Positions 55,501 through 64,000 of a DNA stretch of 64,000 nt are shown here, one piece after another. This stretch comes from Neckera pumila (taxonomy: Eukaryota; Streptophyta; Bryopsida; Hypnales; Neckeraceae). A program made the position numbers and the translations under genes. Within the stretch, counting starts at the first letter, position 1, and each line of letters opens with the position of its first letter. Below the pieces are notes generated by a model that searched no databases, was not told the DNA's origin, and was given only the letters and a program-made list of their open reading frames with translations. The DNA is taken from the NCBI GenBank assembly GCA_963969595.1, contig OZ018415.1, positions 8,866,001 to 8,930,000 of the forward strand. The letters run 5' to 3'.

Positions 55501-58500
55501 GTATGAGAATATGTGGAAAAAATTTAGAATTTTTGACCGCATGAATTGCAAGATATCTGTATTTAAAGTGAAAAAAACAAATTTTTCAACATATTATGGA
55601 ACTGTTAGTTTTGACTTTGAACATTTTTAACTTAAACTTTTTGCAATTCAAAATTTTAAGCTTTAAATCTTTATAGTGGAGAATTGAATTCAAAGTTGAA
55701 GGAAAAAAAATATCAAAAAAACTTAATATTCATTCTTTAAAAAATTGTTAAATAGAAGTAGATATAAGATAGAAGGAAAATCTAAAATATTAATATCTTT
55801 TAGATGGAATTAAAATGCACTAATCTTAATGGTGAGATTGTTTTGAAAGCAAATTCAACCATCTAAATTTTTTTTTTTTAAATTGCAAAAATTGCATTCA
55901 TAAATGAATCTTACAAGTTGTTTTTTCAAAAAGACGCTCAAATTGCCCAAAAAACAAGATTGTCCATAACTTTCTCATAAAAAATCCAAATGAAACAAAT
56001 CAAAGCTTTCCAGATAGATAAAAAATATACTCTATGGAATTTTTTTAAATTTTTTGCAAAAAAAAATTTGCCACCCTTTTTCCCTTGTTTTGAGTGGCAT
56101 AACTTTTGTTCTTAGGCATTGATTGAAAAAAATTATATTCTTACAAAGCTTGTCAATTTTTCTATATTCAAAAAAAGTTTTAAAAAATCAAGACAAAAAT
56201 TCAGCCCGTAGGTACTTGTCCAAAATTGCATTTGTCCTTGGATGGAACAACAGTCTTTAGGGGTTCAAGCTACTCCTTGACCACACGCTACATGTTGTGA
56301 AAAAATTTCGAAGGAAAAAAAAGAAAATTTACTTTTGTAGTGAGTTGCCTAAAATTGCTATATTGGCAAAAAAATAATGTTTGGTCTTTCTAAGTTAACA
56401 TTGATAGATTATATATAGTCTCAAGTAATTAAATTATTAGAGTGAAACTTGAATATAATTTAAAATGCTAAATTCAATTTAGAAATTATGCTTAGTCATA
56501 TCACTATATAGTAATGGAATTGATCTTTTTGAAGTAGAGTGCTACTTCTAATCGTCACCATTGAATAAGATTGGATTTATGAACCTGATCCAAGAAGTAT
56601 GTTGTTTCTGCACTTAGTAGATCTCGATAGCCGTAACGAGCAACGCAACGATAAACTCCTGTAAATCCAATTCTTCCAACAAGAAATCGCTCAGCGGGAA
56701 GTACGGTCTTGATTGGAATATTTCGAATTGTTGTGAAAATGAGAACCTATCCAAATAGACTTGGACAATGAGCAGGAGCAAACAATCTTCTTTATAAATT
56801 AGTTTAGATCTCAAGAGTTGTTGTTTACCTCACTCCTATTCTAATATTAGGAAAAAATACGTCCTCTGATAGTGTTCTATAATACCTAGCTTCATTTAAT
56901 GTCATTTATGTTTGTCTCTAAAGTAACCTTGAATTCAATTTATTTTTTTGCAAACAACTTTGAAGGAGTGGAATTCTACCATTGAAATAGACAGTTGATG
57001 CAACTGAATAATTAATATAAGAAACTACAAATTGACATTTCCAATAATAGTTCAAAGATACTTGATTTACACATGACACACCTGATGCAAAGCTCGAACA
57101 TTTTGAACATAGTGGTTGACAATAGGAGGAATGCCATGAAATAAGCTAGTATAAAAGAAACAAACACCAGGAACACGATGGCCTTCAATGTTGGATAAGA
57201 GTTGCCCAAAGGCTTCCTTGCTAAGCTTGTGTTTGGATTCATAGTCAAACTTTTTTTGTCGCCCGTAATTCCATGTGGCCATAATTAAGGTAAAGAAAAG
57301 CGATAGAAGAAATGGAAGCCACCCCCCTTGGGGGATTTTTGTAACAACTATAGAGAAGTAAGATCCTTCAACTAAGGCAAACACAGCAAAATATATAAGT
57401 ACATAGACCCAATTTGTATCCCAAATGACAAGCATGATGATGGTCATCAAAACTGTTGTAATGATCATGACACAAACCACTGCAACTCCTGCAAATTGAA
57501 AGTATAATTATATTGATCAATTACTTCAAAAATTGTTGTATAGAATGAACCTCACTTGTTGAATCTTGTTTTTGATAATACATAAACATTAAAGTTTAAA
57601 AGACAAACAAGATGAACTTAATATCATTGCATCTATCATCCTTGTTCATAAAATGTGCCAATGGAACTCATATGAATTATATTTTGGTCTAAGAAGTTAT
57701 GCCTTTAGTTTTTTAGAAATAAAAATGCATTGCAAACAAGAAATAAACCCCCCAAAAATGGTAAATCAAATGCACAAATGTCATCAACTAATAAAGAACT
57801 AAGAATCTTCAAATGGACCTCTGTCATGATACTTCAATGATTTTGAATAGTTATAGACCTTTTTTGGACCCAGTGCCCAAATAATCTTACTAAAACAAAC
57901 AATGTTTTTTGTTGAATTTGGTAATAAAATATTTGATCCCATTTATATGAATTATAGTTATTACAAACCACCAATTGGAATTAATTGTATTTAATACCTT
58001 AAAAACCAAGTGTTCAAATTTTGAACAATGGATGAATGCAACTACATTCCAAACACACTAGGATATGTTTTTGTATGATTTTTTTGTTAGTTTTTTAACA
58101 TTTGTATAGTATAGATTTTAAAGATTCTGTTTTGCAAATATTCTATAATTCAAAGGACCATGGTAAGTGTGGACTCAAAAAGTGATATTTTTAGTTCAAA
58201 ATTTTCCTTCCCAAATTGACTTGAATAAAAAATAAAAACAAAAATCATCAAAAATTATTATAATTAAAACTTATCCTTTTGAACTTCGTAGAAAAAATCC
58301 TTGTGAAAACCATAAATATCTAGTCTACAACAAACCTCAAAAGGAATTTTCAATTTTTGACTTCAAATTTATAGAAAATATTGGTTTGTGTATTAGTTGA
58401 TCTAAACATATGGATATGATCTACAAATGATATTTTATAACTATTGTTTGAGACTCATCATTAAATTATGAGAACTCTAAATTGTATTTTATAATACATC

Positions 58501-61500
58501 TTCAGAGCTTTAGAAATTAAACTACCTCTGGTCATGGTTGTCCTATCAAACACCATGACATTTTGTTTAACACAATGGTTGTTAGATATAGATGAGCCCA
58601 CATCCATCTAATTAGTAGTTTTTAGAATATATCAAGGATATTTGAAAACATTCAAGAATACCCAAAAATATATCTACAATATCAATAATCATGTCTAACA
58701 TACTAGACACATGTTCAACGTGACATCATTTAACAAACGTCCTACAAGACAGATATCGACCCAAACGTGCTTGGCAAGACAATTTGCCCATGGTCCTTAA
58801 GGAGTTAAATCAAAATTTGGATAGGTGTCCTAATTTGACCTTTAGTTGTCTAGGAGCCAAGATCACATAACTTACCATAGGCATTACCAATCTCGGCTGA
58901 ACTTCGGAAGCCAAAAACAACAGCAAGGCACAGTACCATCAAGCCATAATTGACCTCCGGTGAATAGATTTGGCCTTTGGTATCCTCCGATGTATGCACA
59001 ATCTTCACTGGGGGGAAATAATCAAGAGCCATAGACCCCTTAATGACCGAGAATGTAGCTGTAATCAATCCTTGACTTGCTACTATTGCTGCCAATGTGG
59101 CAATGACAAAAATAGGCCAAAAGATAGGTGTTGGTATTGACCTAAAAAACCCTTGTAAATAATTGTTGGGATAATTTATGAGGTATGCTGTTTGCCCGGC
59201 ATAAGTGAGGATTGAAGCTGGATAAACTATTAACGAAAATGCCATCTGCCGCAAATTCAATCAACAAAGAGAATATTAGCATTGTTTGTAATTGCACTTA
59301 AAGGTATAAAACCAAAATAATACACTTGTTTTCTTTAATGTTGATATCCAAACCAAGTTGTTTTAACCCCTAAAGGACCGAAGGAGTGTCCAGATTTCCA
59401 AAATTGTGAAGATCTATTATAAAATGCAACTTAGAAGAATATTTTAATGATGATTCTTAAATAATAGTTGTAAAGTGCTATTTATAGATCACATCCATAT
59501 GATTAGATCATCAAAAATACATACCAATATTTTTCAATAAACTTTGAAGCCAAAAATTATAAGTTCCTTCTAAAATCAATTGTAAATTGAATAGTTCTGA
59601 TTTTTAAGAGATTTTTTTTCTATAAGTTCAAAACATTGAGTTCTAATTAAAGTGATTTTTAAGGATTTTCATTTGATTTTTTGATTCAAGTCATTTTTGA
59701 TGGGTCATTTTTTGAACTGAAAAAGTTACTTTTTGAGGCTAGACCTTCCAATACCTTTTGAATTATAGAGTATTTGCAAAGAACTCCAATCAGTCAGAAC
59801 TTGATTTTCAAGCTTAAGGAGCTCATGAAGATGAGTCTCAAATACAATGAAACTTGAATGGCAAAATTCATTAAATGGCGCCATTCCAAAACTTTGGCAC
59901 TTTAATAGTTCAGAAGAGCCGTTCTAAAATCTATGTCTGTCCTAGATGGTCAAAATGGCACGCGGAATACTGCCATTTTAACAAAATTCTCCATTTGAGC
60001 AAAAAAACACATTATCAAAAAATGCCTATGGTACATTTTGAGATGAAATAAATTGGTTATGGTTGTATATGTTATTTCTTTTTAATTGCATATATATTGT
60101 ATGACCATGATTTTAGGTTTGACATGTAAACAAGGGGTTGATAGACTTTGAACAACTTCTAAATCTCTTTGTGTTTGAAAGTTATAATCTTTCAATCTAT
60201 GTGTCATATGGCAACTTTAATTTTTCTGTATAATCCATAGACTTTTCATACAATCCATAAGATGGTTTGGTAACAATTTGAGTTCTTTTGTTAAAAATTA
60301 TTAAAGCATCAAGGAAAACTAAATAAAATAAATGATGTACCAAATATATGAGGTATTGCTCTTTTATTAAAATGACTTAATTATAACTCAAACTTTGACT
60401 ACATATATGACATACTGTATTTCAAATTTACTTCAAATGGTGCAAATGACTTATTTTTAGTTGAACATTTACAAATCATATCAAGCTTTGCTTACTTGAA
60501 TGGAAAGCCTGTTAAAATGGCCCAAGTCTGCAAACATGGATTCACAACCTGCTTGCTAAACACACCATCATCGGCCTTGGATTACTTAGGAATAAACACC
60601 ATTTGAATTAAATAAAAAATGAAGATCAACAAGCAAGCTCACAATATTTCATTCAAAATTGAAGTACATAGAATTTTAAGGATATATGTACATCATATAA
60701 CACCAATAATCATTAGTTTAGATTTCTACACTGTCTAATGAATCACTAACTTGTGATAACTACAAATACAAAATTTCAATTGGAAAGCTCATACCGTTAC
60801 AAATAATTTCATGCTTCAACAAGGCCGCTAAGCCTTGCCCCCCCATGGTGCAATTATAGAAAAAAAAAAAAATTGAAAATTTGAAATGTGACATGGTCGC
60901 ATTTCGACCAAGTCAGTGATGTCAGAACCACATTAGCGCCACGTCAAATTGACTTTTTTTTAATGTTTTTATTTCAGAAAAAAAAAACCCAGTAATTGCA
61001 CCGTGCGGGTGCCAAAAATCACGCACTCGCAGTCTTGTTGAGGCCTAAATTTTTTTGTAATGCATTTCAACAAGCAAGGGATAGCCAAATTTTATACAAA
61101 TCAAATTGATTTTGTAGAATGTATAAAGATCCCCGTGCAATATAGTCACAAGGGTTACCTTATTTTCTAGAGGGCACTATATACATAAAACTGTTCATAC
61201 TCAAATACACCAAATGACTCTTAGGTAGGATTTTATAATTAATGAGCGTGGTGATAAATAATTCTATAGCATAAAAGTTTACCTGTAATACAAAGCACAA
61301 TACCGCCAAGCATTCGCCAACCTTGTTCTTTATGTTTTTGAAAGAGCTTAAAGATAAAATGGGGAGAGAACGCCTTGAAAATTCTTGGGTAGAATTTTAC
61401 AATGTTGTAGATCCCTACCATGGTGTTTGTCAATAACCATACCACTGTGATAGGTGAAAAAAGGAAAGCCACCTTCTTTGTTCCATAGCTTTGCGCAAAG

Positions 61501-63342
61501 AACAGCACAACCAATATGAAAGCAGACACCCATACAACCACGTCTGGTTGCAAGAAAATCAATAAATTTTGTGTGATACAAGTAACATCCCAAGTAAATA
61601 CTATAATTTGAAAATGACCGTACATCACATCAATGACCATTGTATATGATACATGTCTCTTATCCAATGAAAAATACAAATGAAATTTCAAAGACACCAA
61701 TAAATTCCACCAAATTATTTTTATGTAGCTAGAAGCCATCAATCAAAATGTAAGGGACATCAAAGGTGGTTGACCATGGAAGGACAGGTTAGTCACCATG
61801 GAAATCATCTTTTTTGGTATTGTGTGAATCATTTGCTTAAAAAACCCAAGAATACTCATTGGAGGTCAAACTGTGCAAGACCTCTCTTTTTTCGTAGAAA
61901 ATTTCAAAGATGAACATCTACACTTTTGTCTTACATAGAAAGATTCTCTATCATCCATTAGACACTTAATGTCTGTTGTGTCCTAGGCGGTTAAAATGGG
62001 CAAGAAAGTTTCTGAGAGATTATGTATTCACAAGTTGCTTACTGTCAGATATGCTTGGTACTTCAGTTTGAATTCCTCCAATAGCAGATAATACTGCATC
62101 CAAAGACCCCCAAAATGGCAAAACTTCATGTCTTCACATAGCCTGGTTGCCAAAAGAACTGAGAGCATACCGAGGATGAGAACCGAAGAAACTTAAGACG
62201 TTACATCTTGTTGACTCTTGGAACTGATAATTTTCGAAGTCATAAAACCGGCGACATGAGAAGCTTTCGTCTCACCTGAAATGGCCGGTGTCAACACTCC
62301 ATCGCCAATCAGCATGCACGTGCCCAACATGACAACAAACAGAAGCACTTGCTGTCCGTGCTTATGGTTTTCGAGCCACTCGCGAACTTTGCTTGGTTTC
62401 ATAGCTTCGGGATTGTGGAAATGCGAGAGGAGGCTATCGGTACTTGCAGTAGATGGACTAAGTTTCTTGGCCTGTTCTCCAACGTTTGTATGTTGACAAA
62501 GTAAGGAATACATAGCAAAAGTCCCACCTACACACATTAATCATCAAATGTAATTATTATCATTTTATACGGTAAAATGAAATGAAATATTGATATAGAC
62601 AATATTTGGAAGTGAATGATATAACATTCATCAATAGCCTTCATGCCCACAGCTTTTCCCTCATGCACCCACCTCATCACATTGAGCCTCTACATGTCCA
62701 TTTAGCTACTAATGAGTAATGAAGTACTGTTGGATATAAACCATCTATTGTAGAGCTAAGGCAGTGAGATGGTATATGCTACGGAATGTTATAAATAGCA
62801 TTTATAGGTGTCTTGACTCTTAAATGACAAGCTAAGTCCTTCTTTTGGTATTTTGTAGGAATGTTTTAATCTATATGAACCCACTTCAATAGTGAATGTG
62901 GATTACCAAGCACTACATTTAAGCTACAAAGTCGAAGCATTATTCACTATTTACTTTTGTATGCCCTGACCATACAAACTTTGAACAACAAGACCAATAT
63001 CCAAGTTCAAGGAGATTTTTGATTTCCCTTTGGGTTGCCTTCTGTTTAGGCAAGTGAATGTCGTTTAAGGGTTAATAAATCAATTGCAAAAAGAATTCAA
63101 GTATAAGAAATATCACCTTCTCCATGGTCATCACAGTAGAGAACTATAAAAGCGTATTTAAAAACACCAATTAAGGTTAAAGTCCAAAAGATGATGCTTA
63201 AAATTCCCAAGTAGTCATCTTCATTTGGTGTTTGAGCAAATGTGATAGAAGGATAAACATACAAGACGGAAGTTGAAAGATCCCCATAAACAATTCCAAA
63301 TGTTTGGAACGCAAAAATGAACGTTTGCCATTTTGAATGCCT
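52599..63342 (-). CDS. KUP/HAK/KT potassium transporter (first exon outside window)
   Basis: Nine exons on the minus strand: 63342-63117, 62527-62276, 62093-62043, 61543-61283, 60548-60496, 59245-58876, 57488-57082, 56746-56585, 52904-52599. All junctions are GT-AG, in phase, and give 695 residues. The family usually has 720-800, so only the N-terminal tail is missing. Motifs in order: [18 protein letters not shown] (first membrane segment, ion-path motif), [100 protein letters not shown], then a cytosolic tail with [21 protein letters not shown] and a C-terminal [15 protein letters not shown]. Family members move potassium, usually with protons, across plasma or endomembranes. Introns are long and full of transposons, the largest (52905-56584) holding a four-layer nest. 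No coding damage seen. Confidence 0.93.
53697..54623 (+). mobile_element. Family I TTAA element, subfamily C, nested with TTAA duplication
   Basis: 927 bp, ends TTAATCCCTAAAG and ACTTTAAAGGTTAA. Flanks are ATTGAG and ATAAAGGAC. The paralogous site at 35170 reads TTGAGTTAAATAAAGGAC with a single TTAA, so this insertion duplicated exactly TTAA. Confidence 0.9.
54890..55371. mobile_element. Family III TIR element, 482 bp, nested
   Basis: The left end CATTACAAAAAAATTCAACC and the right end CGATTTTCTTGTAATG are inverted. It splits the left TTAA of the next element: GCC-T is on its left and TAACTCCTAAAAG on its right, so the original GCCTTAACTCC is restored with nothing duplicated or lost. The AT-rich centre includes an oligo-A run near 55277. 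Confidence 0.8.
55372..56267 (+). mobile_element. Family I TTAA element, subfamily B, nested
   Basis: The left end is TAACTCCTAAAAGACC (its first T is at 54889, beyond the family III insertion). The right end is TCTTTAGGGGTTCA, where TTCA is a decayed TTAA. The host on either side matches GGGCCTTAAAGGTACTCC of the 34640 copy, so it entered a TTAA already in the host element. Confidence 0.8.
59363..59400 (+). mobile_element. Isolated family I left terminus
   Basis: TTAACCCCTAAAGGACCGAAGG matches a family I end, then similarity fades within about 40 bp. A right-end-like GGTCCTTAAGGAGTTAA lies at about 58791-58807 on the other side of an exon; the two are not one element. Confidence 0.4.
59860..59992. 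mobile_element. Family IV TIR element, copy 3, in a transporter intron
   Basis: The left end GGCAAAATTCATTAAATGGC and the right end CCATTTTAACAAAATTCTCC are inverted. The interior TTTGGCACTTTAATAGTTCA is shared with the copies beside UFD1. Confidence 0.7.
60795..61062. mobile_element. Family III TIR element, 268 bp, in a transporter intron
   Basis: The left end CGTTACAAATAATTTCATGC and the right end GGCCTAAATTTTTTTGTAATG-like are inverted. The interior has the family signature GTGCAATTA near both ends and CACATTAGCGCCACGTCAAA. Flanks CTCATAC and CATTTCA show no duplication. It lies between the 61283 and 60548 exon edges. Confidence 0.8.
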
Positions 63343-64000
63343 CTGTGAAAAAAAAAATTCATGAACACATCATCAGATTGTTGACAAATCTATTACAACA
63401 CAAAATTTAGAATAGATATCATATTAATTGCAACATCTAGATCAAAGTTTGACTTTCTTTAGCTCTCATGTCCACCTTGTTGCAAGGTCTTAATATTAAG
63501 AAAACAAAAACAATGACATGTAGGTTTGAACCATATATTTTAATAGATCAAATTGAACCAAAAAATAAAACGGCTCTAATCAAACACCAAGGAGTGAAGG
63601 AGAGATGAGCTATCAAACTAGGCATCCATTTAATCCCTTATTCCTAACAAGAATTCCAAATCTTAGTCATGTTATTTTTAGAAATATTAGGCTGGTTTAT
63701 ATGAAGTTTCAGTTGTGCATATTATCTTTGTCAACTAATAAATGAATTTTCTTCATTGATTCTTGTGACATAGAATTTCAACTCTCTTCATTATAGTTTT
63801 CATAGTATTGGCTATCAAATTTGTCAATTTAAAACCATGAAATCTCTACCCTCTTAGAATTATAGGAGATGGAAATGCAAATAGTTAAATACAATCATAG
63901 AATATGAAGTATAAAATTTGACTTTGTAACCTAATTATATAACATATACTTGAAAGTCCTAGAATTTCCAACCAGCTTATAACAAAAAAACAAAAATAAA
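63343..64000 (-). other. Transporter first intron (partial)
   Basis: AT-rich, no exon recognised. The acceptor at the 63342 edge (TTTTTTCACAG) shows that an upstream exon with the initiator ATG must lie beyond 64000, or be too short to recognise here. Confidence 0.5.

Larger units (their letters stand above)
53530..56397 (+). mobile_element. Family I subfamily A host element carrying three insertions
   Basis: Host pieces 53530-53696, 54624-54889 and 56268-56397 are colinear with the 34640-35569 copy and end GGTCTTTCTAAGTTAA. The left end is deleted, with similarity starting near CATGCTTGGAAAAAATAG. It lies in the transporter intron between 52904 and 56585, starting about 190 bp from the 56585 exon edge and ending inside the intron. 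Confidence 0.75.

Noticed and set aside
58791..59400. TTAA ends on both sides of a potassium-transporter exon, suggesting an exon carried by a TTAA element
   Set aside because: The two ends face the wrong way (a right end on the left side, a left end on the right side) and have no element interior attached; they are separate decayed remnants.
60795..61062. Mutator-type classification for family III on the basis of its long inverted repeats
   Set aside because: No 8-11 bp target duplication is present at any of the five copies, and two rebuilt empty sites show zero duplication, so I left the superfamily open.

Overview
This is AT-rich nuclear DNA from a land plant. GT-AG introns interrupt most genes, the protein families are plant-type, and the space between genes is filled with short non-autonomous DNA transposons. 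A Ure2p/YfcG-type (Nu-class-like) glutathione transferase and the repeat load fit a non-seed plant (moss, lycophyte or fern) better than a flowering plant. I cannot resolve the species.

Five protein-coding genes can be supported. (1) 5222-6320, minus: a complete three-exon, 215-residue YfcG/Ure2p-like glutathione transferase. Two broken copies of its 3' end lie in tandem just downstream. (2) 21654-26208, plus: a BUB1-type spindle-checkpoint kinase whose kinase domain reads cleanly. Its N-terminal Mad3/BUB1 region is detectable upstream only as an eroded fragment. (3) 29489-34327, plus: a complete ten-exon filament-like plant protein (FPP), a long coiled coil of 1091 residues. (4) 45968-46945, minus: an intronless UFD1 gene, 325 residues. 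(5) 52599-63342, minus: a KUP/HAK/KT potassium transporter with nine exons in view (695 residues). Its first exon lies beyond the right edge. The genes do not form an operon-like unit and share no obvious pathway.

The rest is layered repeats, which are the most unusual part of the window. Family I elements (about 0.6-0.93 kb) end in TTAA-CCCCTAAA / TTTAGGGG-TTAA. One copy is nested in another of the same family, and a paralogous empty site shows a precise TTAA duplication (piggyBac- or Kolobok-like). Family II is a tandem pair of TAA-flanked, Harbinger-like elements (11.36-17.69 kb). Family III elements start near CATTASAAAAAATTT. In two cases where the empty site can be rebuilt they sit in their targets with no target-site duplication at all. 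Family IV elements have GGCAAATTTCATTAAAATGG-like ends. Single examples of other families, two Stowaway-like hairpins, a dead Tc1/mariner transposase, a gypsy integrase tail, LTR-like repeats, a tRNA-like SINE remnant and several large inverted repeats fill much of the remainder. One potassium-transporter intron holds a four-layer nest of these elements.

No rRNA, functional tRNA or CRISPR array was seen. Intron boundaries were read by eye from splice consensus, reading phase and protein-family similarity; no transcript data were available.
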